DNA of 64,000 nt from Cliona cf. orientalis (lineage: Eukaryota > Porifera > Demospongiae > Clionaida > Clionaidae). Below, one piece after another: positions 47,350 to 64,000 of this stretch; position 1 is the first letter of the stretch, and every line of letters begins with the position of its first letter. The notes below the pieces were generated by a model. That model was not told the origin of the DNA, made no database searches, and saw nothing but the letters and a program-made list of their open reading frames with translations. The stretch is taken from contig OZ005698.1 in assembly GCA_963930775.1 (NCBI GenBank), positions 2,982,501 through 3,046,500 of the forward strand, given 5' to 3'. A program made the position numbers and the translations under genes.

Positions 47350-48081
47350 TTCTGCATAAGAATAAGGAAGCTACATATATGCTTGCAAAAAATATGATCA
47401 TGAAGCACCTCTTATCTGCCTCATTTTCAAGATACTAGATAGCTGTAACATGAACTTATGGCAATATATTATTATAGTTAATTCATACTGGCAGAGAGAC
47501 AATTCTGGAGTCTCAATAGCACACCCGTATGATTATGTTGCACTAAAATTATTATTGACTGTGGAGGGAGCTAGTGTGGCATGCAATAACATCGCTGTTG
47601 TTGTGTGTTCATGCCCTTGAAAGGTTAAACGATAACTTACTCAGTTTAGATTCAGTGAACATACATGTAGCAATATAACATAATTCCAACACTAATTGAT
47701 GTATACCATACCATGTTTACTGGTCATTACTATTAACTTGTGTACACTCATACTATAGTAAACTATAGCTATTAGTTTAGCTACTATGCAAGAATTAACT
47801 TTTAATAGCTTGTCATACGAAAATCATCAGCTCAGTTATAGACAGTGGCATAGCTAGAGTGGCCAGTCACTGAGTGGCTCTCGCCATGCACAGGATTCTG
47901 ATTAGATAACTTTTATTTGAGCTTGTATAAACATTGTTACAATGCTAAATCTTGGACGGTAATTTAATATTTGAGCAGATACCTAGTGTGAGGTAACTAT
48001 TATGCTTAGGATATACTAGGGTAAAGGGGGTGGGGCTGGAGGACTGGCTCTAAATAACGCACACCAACAGTCGAAGTCACG
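47350..48081. other. Divergent promoter region, receptor and SLC13 genes
   Basis: 732 bp between two start codons on opposite strands. AT-rich, except for about 48000-48081 before the SLC13 start, which is GC-richer and contains CTAAATAACGCACACC at 48050-48065. No other gene. Confidence 0.55.
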
Positions 48082-54239
<6,158 letters not shown>

Positions 54240-54432
54240 TTGCTTATTAATTATTTTTTATTTGTTGTTCAAATCATGCAGGATGTTTGTAATAAACAGG
54301 AATGTGTTGACCATTTCGCTTGCTACTTCGCATGGTATAATATTATTATGTACGTGTCATCTTGCATGCACTAATACTAATTATTATGTCTGCACTATTA
54401 TAGTGCACAATTGATATCACGATCAAAACATA

Positions 54433-54700
54433 CAGAATCTGATCTACATGCGTGATGATCATAACATGCATGTATTATGAAGTCGATTCCAACAACGTTG
54501 AAATGGGCTATCAACCATGCAGGCCTAATTATAGCCCACGATCGATATCACAATCAATGGCTAGTATTACTGACCACATACAGAATCTGATCTACATGCA
54601 TGATGATCATAACTTGCGATATAATTATGAAGTCGATTCCAACAACATTGAAATGGGCTATCTCACAATCGATATCACAATTGAATTGTATTACTGACCA
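54433..54700. repeat. Minisatellite, about 150-bp units (left part)
   Basis: Two units beginning CAGAATCTGATCTACATGC and including GAAGTCGATTCCAACAAC, TTGAAATGGGCTATC and CAATCGATATCACAAT. Related units at 55490-55873. Confidence 0.85.
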
Positions 54701-55277
54701 CCAATAGATGCTTGCTTCCCATCTGGTTCAATTTCCATTTCATTTTGTACAGCTTCAAACTCATCGATAAATAAATTCTCTACTAAACTCCCTTCACTAA
54801 CCATCATTACTTCAATTCCTTGTTGCTGGCTAAGTTCATTAGCGATGGAAATAGATGGTTTGTGACTTTCCTGAACACCAATAATTATTATGATGAATTT
54901 ATACCCCTGTTTCTGTCTGCAAATTCTCTTGGATACACAGTGGATTATATACAGTAACAGTAACAACACTCCTCTCCTCATTAGAGTCATTAGCATGGAC
55001 GTCTAGAGCCTGTGCATGTGTGCTGTTGACTTTCCTGGCCAACAGATGGCTCTTTATTGTCCCTTGTAAATTCACATTCTGAGCCAATGTTAGAAACATA
55101 GTTATAGACTGTATTTTCAAATGTATGACATTGTATGTTTGTTGTGTCATCTAGTGTGATGCGTACGGCTGCTGGAACTCTACAACTCTCAATCTTGGAT
55201 TCCAGATCTGATTCACTGAATGTGCAAAAAATGAATAAGATCACACACACCACGCACATGCTCCCCTTAATGTGCAA
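54701..55277 (-). pseudogene. VWA-domain-like fragment, frame-broken
   Basis: Three overlapping minus-strand frames give consecutive pieces of what looks like one von Willebrand A-like domain: an N-terminal hydrophobic lead and NIQCHTFENTVYNYVSNI; then KVNSTHAQALDVHANDSNEE and RSVVTVTVYN; then YKFIIIIIGVQESHKPSI with ANELSQQQGIEVMMV. The frame changes have no obvious splice sites, so a pseudogene is more likely than a gene. It is flanked on both sides by the same minisatellite. The assignment to VWA is tentative. Confidence 0.4.
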
Positions 55278-55489
55278 GAAATGGCAATAGCGCTATGAAT
55301 CTGACAGAATATCATCTATACTGGCCACTATATATAGTAAACAGATTTGTAAACATAATATTTCCATTGCTAAAACACAGGACACTGTTTTTCAAAACAT
55401 TGTTTGCATGACTTGAATAATGTCATGTAATACTATACCTTGTATGCACACTTTAAATCCTGCAGTACTCAATTCCAACTGAGACATGC

Positions 55490-55873
55490 ATACAGAATCT
55501 GATCTACATGCATGATGATCATAACATGCATGCGATATAATTATGAAGTCGATTCCAACAACATTGAAATGGGCTATATTTCAACCAGGCCAGGCCTAAT
55601 TATAGCCCACAATCAATATCACAATCAGTAGTATTACTGACCACATACAGAATCTGATCTACATGCATGATGATCATAACATGAAGTTGTCATAACGATT
55701 CCAACAACATTGAAATGGCTATCAACCAGGCCTAATTATAGTGCACAATCGATATCACAATCAATAGTATTACTGACCACATACAGACTCTGATCCGTAG
55801 TACATGCATGATGCATATGATCACAACAGGAAGTTGATTCCAACAACATTGAAATGGGCTATCAACCAGGCCT
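55490..55873. repeat. Minisatellite (right part, three units)
   Basis: Units start near 55493, 55648 and 55786, with the same core as 54433-54700; the last is truncated. Non-identical spacing and high divergence exclude a CRISPR-like array. Confidence 0.85.
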
Positions 55874-55927
55874 TGCAACATTAAATTTTTGGGGTGTGGC
55901 CATAATTACCTTGTATGCAGACTCTTA

Positions 55928-58900
55928 ATGAAAAATAAAATGGCCCAGCTAGGCTGCCTAAGTATTCTCATGATAGGCTTCTTCTCTGGTAAGCTGCATG
56001 ATAATTTATTATTAATGCATGTAACTACAGATCTAGCTACATTAATTTTGCTGATAACCAGGAATGATTACAACTGCTGAAGCACAGTGTTCACAGTCAA
56101 ATGTTCGGTAAGTGTAAGCTTATAGTAATTACAATAGCATACACTTATGCAGATATTTTGCAAAATACGTAGGCTATAATAAATCATGTCCCCTTTATGC
56201 AGCATTTGCTACCACCAAACAAGTTATGTGACTTATTACACAATGTACCACACGAATAGCAGAAGCTCTTCGTATTCTTGTGGAACATTTGGATGGAGTA
56301 GATGCCGAAGGTAAGGTTCCAACGAATTCAGATAATATATGACATTGTACTATAATGATGAATAATTAATACAGGACTACATACTATCGAACATCATCAG
56401 CTGTTTCAGTAACTAGATACAGAACTCAAATGAGGTGTTGCAATGGCTACCGTAGTATTCAAGAAAGATGTGAACGTAGGTTATCTTTCAATGAACCTAA
56501 ATACAATAGCAGCTACAGACCAAAATTTTAAAGCTGAACTCATAATATTAATTTTTCATGTTATTGCTATACTTAGTGGATTTGGATCAATAGAATAATA
56601 GGCTAACTTGAAAGTGATGCTGTTTGTCTTCAACAGCTTAATACTTATGCATTGGATTCGTACTCACACTATCTTGAAGCATATTATAAGAAGTACGTAC
56701 TAGTGCATTGCATGACATTGTGTATGCTGACCTAACCTAGCTACACTGATGTATGCATGCCAGTAGCATGCAGGTACTAGTTAGTATTATAATCTTAGTT
56801 ATAGAATATGAGTGTATATATAGATTCTGAATCAATACGTTATCGTTATATTCCTTTTTTATTGTCATTCTGCATGCAAATGGCAAGTGTTACTCTTGAA
56901 ACTAATTAAGTTTATCATAACAACAGCCATATGCAGCCCTGCTTGTGAATCCGGGTATACTTGCGTAGCACCTAATGCATGCAGAAGAGGAGTTCAGCTG
57001 ATGCTTGGAGGTGTCAACTATCCAAACAACAGTGTCATTCAGTTTGATAGCATTTACTACACTCCCGATCACTGTCACTCCTTACTGTGCACGATAAATC
57101 GGATTCCATGTTGCTCTGACAGTCAAGGGGGGAACTGGTATCGTGTTGGATCAAGTGGAAGTATCGCAAATGTGGTGTCAACTGAAATGACAGCAGCTTA
57201 TTACCAGAATCGAGAAAACGATGGGACGCTACGTCTTATAAGACAAGATGATGCTAATCAACCAACAGCATCTGAGATCTATTGCTGCCAGCTTCCTGAT
57301 GCATCGCTATTTATCCATAACCTCTGTGTTACCATAGGTACGTAGATCATCATGCACATAATAGATATCATAAAGTTGTAATAATATTATTTTATATACA
57401 GTTGTCAGTTCGCCTGGTGTGTGGCTATCACTGGGGGGTCTACTTTATTTCAATAATAGTGCAATAGAATTACGAGAAGTCTTTGAAAGTCCTGGTGATG
57501 GTGGTCAGTCACTAATGTGTGCTACCTCAAAACAACCTTGTTGTAAAACTCGACCTTATCGCTTTGGAGAGTGGTTCTACCCCAACGGAAGTGCTGTGTC
57601 AATCGATGGTTCTGGTAACAGTTTTTTCAGGGATAGAGGGGATGATGGAACTGTTCGTCTCCATAGGAGAGGAATTGCCTCATTGTCTGCCGCTATGGGT
57701 GAATACTGCTGTGAAATTCCTAATGCAAACAACATTATTCATCGACTCTGTGTGCATTTTAGTAAGTTTATAATAAATTAATGCACAATGTAATTATAAT
57801 CACAACTGATATCCTATTGGCTGCATGCAGTTGACAGTTCACCCCAACTTGAACTATTCGTAGCTGGTCAACCATATCTCAATAATAGTGTGATAGGGTT
57901 GAGTGAAATAATTGAGTCTAACCAAAGCTTGGTGTGTGCAACTGCAAGACGTCCCTGTTGTAGAAGCTTAGAGATTGGAGAGTGGCATTATCGCAACATG
58001 ACCAAGGTTCCAAATATTGATTCAGAAGCTGGAAATAACTTCTATGTGAGTAGAGAGGATGATGGAACAATAACCCTTCACTTGAGGAACATCACCACAT
58101 CCCTGTTCAACATTAACCAATTCTGTTGCGAGTTGCCCAATATCAATAATCTCAATCAGAAGCTTTGTGTTTATCTCGGTATGTATACGGTAAAAATATA
58201 TTATTACAGTATCCACAATGTCATGCTGGCTTCTATTAATATTATTCATGATCATGATACTTGCCGCATATGCAGATCCTACAGCAATTGAGGAAACTAC
58301 AGAAACCATTACTGCTACATATCCCAATGAGTTGATTCAATTTCGTATCGTCGGCATAGCAGACTGCTACAACTGGGTGGTAAGGATCACTTGATTATTA
58401 TTCAGATACTAGGCTATTATAATGTATATAGTAAGTGTATTAGTCAGACTTGTTTACAATAGTTAACAGATGTGCATGCACAAGCGTATTAAAGTGAAAA
58501 TTTACTTTGTGCTTTCACATAAACATAAGCATGTGGATACCTTGTTGAAAGAAGAGGAACTGATCCAGGCTGTTGTTGAGGCGGTGGAGGAGAGATGTCG
58601 CTGTGGCATATCCATGGACCATTTCGCTGGTGGCACATTTCGGTGCTTCCAAGATTCTTCAAACACTGCTGTAACCTATCGCACAAAACTACTGCTAACA
58701 TCACCGAATATCACGGAGCATATCTCACTGTGGATATCAACAAGTCCATTTATATCTATTAGTGCAGTACTGCTCCAAGTTGATGGTACATGCCCATTTA
58801 CTGTTGAATTTTTCAGTGATCCTGAATGTGGAGTAGTGATGGAGGGAACAACCACTGATTCACTGGAATTAATGACCGCTGTATCCAATGGTCTATCTTT

Positions 58901-59381
58901 CTCAATCGGTGAAGCTGTAGGTTTTGTTGTGCTGATGCTAGTTCTGTTTAGTTGTGTTATGGTCATCATTATCATTCCAATTGTATTGTTTTGGAAGAAA
59001 TTCAAGTCCATGAAGCGTGCTCAATACAAGTAAGCACAATTTCATGCAATATACTTATACATTCATCATACATTAGACTAGAGGGCTCTCATCATTCCTA
59101 GAAGTAGCTAGCTAGCTATAATGGCAATAGCCAGTATTATTATCCATTGTTTCCCTATCCGTTATAGAGTTAATGATGAATCTAGTCCTTCAAAATCCAC
59201 TCATCCTCAAGAAACAACAAATCCAAAAGTTGAACGCCCTGAACCAGATGCACAAGAGGATATGGAAGGATGCTATGAAGACGTGAGTGATCAAGTGTAC
59301 TACAAATCTCTAATGAAGAAGCAACTTGACGATAGTTCTACATACACACTGCCACACCACACTGTTTGTGATATAAAATAA
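55928..59381 (+). CDS. EMI-EGF-(V-like)x3 transmembrane receptor
   Basis: Exons: 55928-55988, 56062-56107, 56203-56310, 56375-56475, 56927-57337, 57402-57761, 57831-58178, 58276-58379, 58530-59029, 59168-59381; 750 residues, every junction in frame. Signal peptide (about 1-28), then an EMI-like domain (about 29-105, ending RCCNGYRSIQERC), an EGF-like module (CSPACESGYTCVAPNAC) and three V-like domains (about 124-478), each with PCC ... W ... CC ... C. A juxtamembrane SEA-like domain follows (about 500-640, CRCG...FRCF...VTYR), then a TM helix (about 641-667) and a tail with YEDVSDQVYYKSL. EMI plus EGF recalls MEGF/Draper phagocytic receptors, but the V-like domains do not occur there. The exon 9 acceptor at 58529 is the best of two. 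The stop codon sits inside AATAAA. Confidence 0.85.
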
Positions 59382-59991
59382 ACAACAACAGTCACTGTTG
59401 CAGTTGCAGGTAGCTACTATTATTAAATTTAGTTTAACATTAAATTCACGGACTCTGCATGATTAGCTGAATAATTATTATGACAATGTATTAATTTGCA
59501 ACTGAGTATTACGCTCTATAGAATCTAACACTTACTATAACTGGCAATAATATTGATTAGCATAGTTATTGTCATCACCCGTATTGACACTTTTGCATAC
59601 TTAGTCTATTAATAATATTATTGGTTTCTATTGGCACGCATACATACTGCTTCCCCTTGAAGTGTTCCCTGGGTATTCCCCTGGGTATTCCCCAGAAACT
59701 GAAACTGCTACTAGTACGTGCTGTTGCATGCAGCTATTCGCCAAGCCAACTGAGCCAGTTTATTTTTACCCTTTTTGATGGTTTAATCACCGTTTAATAC
59801 AGATCTGGCCGTTTTCGTACTGACACGCTTTATCGGGCCTTGCGCATGCGCGCGTGGTAATGTGGAATGTTGCGCACGCGCAGTAAACTCGATGCGGTCC
59901 ATGGTTGAGTAAAGAACACTGTCCTAGCTGGTCAATTTAGGAAGAGTACGCTGTGCGCTTTTAGGTTTGCTGTGTGGAAACAGGCGATAAG
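59382..59991. other. Spacer and promoter of the VWA gene
   Basis: AT-rich until about 59640. From about 59800 it becomes CpG-rich with two NRF1-type palindromes before the VWA start. No gene. Confidence 0.5.
59841..59883 (+). promoter_or_regulatory. NRF1-type sites upstream of the VWA exon
   Basis: TGCGCATGCGCG at 59841-59852 and TGCGCACGCGCA at 59871-59882, 109-150 bp before the ATG. Confidence 0.55.
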
Positions 59992-60123
59992 ATGCCGTTG
60001 GACACGATCCTCCTCTTGGACACGTCTGGCTCCATGGCCGGAGCTGGCATGAGGGAGCTGAAGCGAGCCTGCAGCATCTTTATGGACGGCGTCGAGGAGA
60101 CAGCCAGACAGACTGGCCTCAGG
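59992..60123 (+). CDS. VWA-domain protein, first exon only
   Basis: The ATG opens 44 codons ending at a GTACGT donor, phase 0. The sequence TILLLDTSGSMAGAGMREL is a VWA beta-1 strand with the MIDAS motif DTSGS, and a helix follows. It has no signal peptide, so the product is probably cytosolic. I found no convincing later exon up to 64000; the gene probably continues beyond the window or has a long intron. Confidence 0.65.
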
Positions 60124-62179
60124 GTACGTTTGTAATGATATAAAATGATGATGTTGTATACTGTTAGATCTATAATAACGGAAGCTCTGATTGTACCATG
60201 GGTAACCACTGGCCAAGGCCCAAGGGACTATCAGTCACTTTAACATAGCTATAGTGGCTGCTGGGCTTATTCACAATGAATGCCAGGATATTCACTATTA
60301 ATTTTGTGTATGATCTTCAAAGCTATTTAACAGTTACTAACGTGATTCATAGAATGAATACCCTATTCACAATTGAAAGTTGGACCACCTGCTAGTGTAC
60401 ATAGCATTGAATTTTTTTAGCAATGAACGCTGCATGTCCTCAGCTGTGTGATAGAAGAATTTTCATGTAGCTTATGCATGGTTGTACAAAGTTGGTTTTT
60501 AGTGAGCAATTAAAGAGAGGCCTTGAGCTAGGTACATGGGTAGCTTATGATTAACAAATTAAAGGTCTTGTTGTCAAGAACCTGCAAGCCCTGATGGTAT
60601 GCCTCTGTCATGCATATGCACATTTGCCACTCATGGCCAGTAGACATCTACGGTGGTTGGCATGCAGCTCTTGATGTCGCTTTCTTTTGCAACTAACTTT
60701 CAAGTTGGTGTTGTTACATAAAAGACCTATGTTGACCTTGAATTAAATTTAGTCATTTTTGAACAAGGTATAGCATCAGCCTGGGCTGTTATCATAATAT
60801 TCAAGTTTTTAGAAAGTAGCTAGCAGTTAAAATTTAATGTAGTAAACATAAGACAGGCCACTCTATTATCAGATGTTATGATTCTAACACTATAATTGTT
60901 ATTCATACTGAAAGTATAATCATGTGACCATGCACTCTTAGACCAGACAGTCGACCACATAAAAATAGTTGTGTGTATGGGCTTGTCATAACATTATCAT
61001 GGGTATTCCCAAACTTGGACGTAAACAATCTGCCATGGATGGCATTGTTCTGTTATAATGACATGTGGTTGTAAAATGAATCAAGGATTGCAGGTAGCTA
61101 CTGATTGCCCAGGCATACATGCATGCAGGTACGTATCAGGTTGCTTAAGCACAGCTGCTATATTAATTATTGGTTTGATACATGAGCTATAACACTCGAG
61201 TGAATTAGCAACTGGGTCAGCTCCTATACCGTGTTAAATCATTTCAAGCTAGGGGTCAATGTAGTAAGCTTCTATACAATTTAATGTATGCAATAATAAT
61301 TATTACCAAGTAGCTATACGCAAAGTGCACAGTAGGATGCTTCATGCAGCTTAAAATGATTTGGTCATTGATCATGAGTACCCAGGCATTGCCATAAATA
61401 TGTAGGAGGTAGTCAAAACTAACAAACTTGAATGCTGACAGTATAGTAATAATAAAGATTGGCATGTACATATAAATGGCTGTAAAAGTTGTGATTCGAA
61501 CTGTTGTCCACAGTGGAAAATGATTGAAGAACATCAAATTGCTCCCTAAGAATTTAAAGTCCCGAGCTGGCGTGAATCTGACACTTTTATCGTTGACGGG
61601 CATGGCTTCTGACCAGGGTGGGAGAGTCTGTGAAGTGGAAGAGCTTCCACAACTAGAAACCTAATATCTGTGGATCAGTGGCCCTCCAAGAGCCTGGGCA
61701 CAACGCCAATGGACCATAGAGACCGCACCTTTAATCCCAGGGTAAGCGCCCAAGCGGGCCAAAATCACGAGTTATGTTTATGCGCCTGTAATGATCATGA
61801 TGGGCGCTTACATGGGACAATATACAGTATCTGGGCTACAATACACGAGCAGCTATAGGCAGCTGAGTAGAGTTTATTTGACATTTTACCGATTGCTGTA
61901 CACATCATACATTAGCTACAGTAGTGGAAGCTCAGTAAGAAAATAACTTGGCCTCAAGCCAAGCAATCATCTGGATGCTGAGTGTTAATTAGATGCATAT
62001 GCTAGAAAGAGGGGATCTCTGTGAGCACTAGGCTTGCCATGGCAGGCAAGAACAATGTATATACAGCTGGACAAAATTTTAATGGTACTAAAATCAGGCA
62101 ACATCAGAACATATTCAATGCTTCAGTTAGCTAGCTAGCTATAGGCAGCCAGATTTACAAGATCATGTTGTACCACATA
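60124..62179. other. Long intron or intergenic stretch
   Basis: No ORF above about 115 codons and no recognised exon. Contains the R5-like motif GGTAAGCGCCCAAGCGGGCCA near 61741. Probably the first intron of the VWA gene. Confidence 0.4.
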
Positions 62180-62634
62180 CCGTATGGCGGGTAATTTTCG
62201 GTGGATCTAATTTTCGTGGAAAGTCCGAAAAGGCCCTCAAAATTAATTATCGTGGTTTTAAATTTCGTGGCATGTATAGCAACCAGTCCAGGGGCGTGGC
62301 ACTGCTGCACAAACGATGATATAATCGATACACATGCTCACAATCTTATTTGTTACTAAGCCATACCTACAGAGACTTGGACAAATAGCATGAGATAGAA
62401 GAATATTAGTGTCGAAGATCTATCAGCTGGATGACAGTGGCTACTGTTGCTTGCTATACTGGAAAGTGTTCGCTGCGCTGCCACGATGTTTGTGGCCACG
62501 CCTATCATCATGGACTCGCATAGTACCATATCGCCGTAGGCATTAATTTTCGTGGATGGGAAAATTTCGTGACTGCCAAGTCAACCACAAAAATAACGAA
62601 AATTAGCACCCCACGAAAATTACCCGCCATACGG
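62180..62634. mobile_element. 455-bp TA-flanked MITE
   Basis: Ends CCGTATGGCGGGTAATTTTCG and CGAAAATTACCCGCCATACGG are inverted repeats of 21 bp, continuing imperfectly inward. TA is duplicated at 62178-62179 and 62635-62636. A partial relative lies at about 9050-9140. Confidence 0.85.
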
Positions 62635-63783
62635 TATTCAACACCATAATTTTAAATCCTGAGGGGAGTGAACCAGAAGCAGCTACCTTCCAGTGGAATG
62701 GAGGTTATGACCTTCCAACTCTTCGTTGAAACCTATACTTCACAAATTTGACCTGCATTCCCAGCGAAGACTTGCTAGGCGAGCCTCACGAAGGTAGCTA
62801 AGAGGTTATATATAATTTTGGCTTCTCACATTCATAAATATTTTGCAAGAGACTGCAAGCGAACTAACAAGTTTCTTAAGCAGTGGATTGATTGCCATGG
62901 AGCACATGCTCAAACAACAGGACATGGCAAAATGTACATGCACAAGTCACCGGGTTGGCTTTCAACCTACAATTTCCACTCCCATTAGCTATTCAAGTTG
63001 CATTGTGTGCTAAGCTATGTGCAGTACTATCACACATGTTGTTTACATAATCCACTGTAACTGGAGCGCATCCAAAGGTTGCATCTTCTTGGGCCAAGAT
63101 CTAAGTATGCAAATATAAACAATACAAAAAAATTGACAGATCTATATGACTGTGATTGTACAACTGATAGTATATATACAAGGAGTGGGCGGCAAGTGAA
63201 GTGAGCCTCAACTCCTTGTAATTATTATAATTATGCAGAGATTCTATAAACATAGCTATTCTGCAATGAGCCTATTGGTTTCCAGCCTCACAAGAAAGTA
63301 ATAGCAACACTGCATACTAGTAGACCATGCCTCTGTGCGTTGGATCATGCCTCTGCACAAGGCATAGCTATTAGGCACTACAAAAGACTCTGACCTTTTT
63401 GACTGTGCAGGTGCTGCAAATTAGCTAAAATTTGAAAACATAGTACACATTGTTATCATAGCTACACTACAGTAGGCAATATAACCCACCTGTTCCATAG
63501 TCACCAGTGTGACCACTTATCTACAGCACATGACATTGTTATCCAGCTGGCCCTCCTACAATAATGTAATTAGGGAAAACATAATCATTATTGTAGACTC
63601 AGGCTAGTTAGCATACCTCGCTGTTAAGAAGGGTGTGTGCGTGTACATGCTGCAGGCGTTACCCATGGCCAGCTCTAGTAAACACATACGCCTTACAAGC
63701 CCAACTCATGATATTATGCTGGTGGCAATTCAATGTGTATCAGTTGTCAGTTGATGATGCAGATATTATAGTAAGAGAGTTTG
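62635..63783. other. Spacer without recognised genes
   Basis: Short ORFs only. A small hairpin ACAAGGAGT...ACTCCTTGT lies at 63178-63222. Confidence 0.45.
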
Positions 63784-64000
63784 AGAAACTAGAGCTCATA
63801 GAGCACATACCCTGCGTGCCATGAAAATATCATATATAATAGATCACCAATATCTCTTTTTAGAGGCCTCTATTCTTTGAAAATCAGCCTCTTGCTGCTC
63901 AGAATCTTTAAGTGATAGCTATCTTTTGTTCTCTTCTGAGATCCTTAATCACAAAGCATGCTATAGAGAAGCTTGAGCATGTGCAGTAGACTCCCTAGTA
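63784..64000. repeat. Interspersed repeat R2, second copy (runs to the window edge)
   Basis: Matches 1817-2024 in the same orientation (GAAACTAGAGCTCATA, TTAGAGGCCTCT, GCATGCTATAGA, AGCATG-GCAGTAGACTCC). Confidence 0.7.

Noticed and set aside
55490-55873. CRISPR-like repeated units
   Set aside because: Units are about 130-150 bp, diverged and without unique spacers; this is a eukaryotic minisatellite.
63633-63824. ORF ending REFEKLELIEHIPCVP as a possible VWA-gene exon
   Set aside because: Its end overlaps repeat R2, which also occurs at 1817, so it is repeat sequence.

Overview
The window is metazoan, almost certainly from a demosponge and most like Amphimedon queenslandica. The support is: short (about 50-100 bp) GT-AG introns that are nearly all phase 1; AT-rich, MITE-dense spacers; Calx-beta repeats; an EMI/EGF receptor; and a cysteine-rich V-like domain that I know only from sponge gene models. 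The species is inference. Exon borders were read by hand from splice signals, reading-frame continuity and domain logic.

Left edge (1-2.8 kb): the 5' end of BRIP1/FANCJ on the minus strand (Q motif and Walker A; the rest lies outside the window), with tandem E2F-type sites upstream.

3-25 kb: a segmentally duplicated array. The unit is [secreted protein A - dead BRIP1-like exons - secreted protein B - secreted protein C]. Unit 1 (about 3.0-17.2 kb) was split by an 8.9-kb insertion (5.07-14.0 kb) that holds LINE pieces, MITEs and an unidentified AT-hook reading frame; its C copy is inverted and broken. A further A copy at 17.4-18.25 kb is broken by an inversion. Unit 2 (about 19.0-25.2 kb) has a dead A, a live B and a live C. 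So A survives only in unit 1, C only in unit 2, and B in both. 25-29.9 kb is mostly repeats, plus a relic of C.

30-59.4 kb: a cluster of large cell-surface receptor genes around one transporter. (i) Plus strand 29971-35836: a membrane-anchored Calx-beta protein (16 exons). (ii) Minus strand 47349-36587: a 26-exon receptor with three V-like domains, about 15 Ig domains and four FN3 domains, one TM helix and a tail with a consensus ITAM. (iii) Plus strand 48082-54239: an SLC13 sodium/dicarboxylate-type transporter (12 exons). (iv) Plus strand 55928-59381: an EMI-EGF-(V-like)x3-juxtamembrane domain-TM receptor (10 exons) with an ITAM-like tail. Genes ii and iv share the V-like domain, and genes i, ii and iv all end in tyrosine-motif tails. 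This is the strongest candidate for an undescribed recognition/signalling locus. Single-base frame breaks in genes i and ii must be resolved first, because they could be assembly errors or decay.

59.4-64 kb: the first exon of a VWA gene behind NRF1-type palindromes, then repeats. No tRNA, rRNA or CRISPR was recognised.
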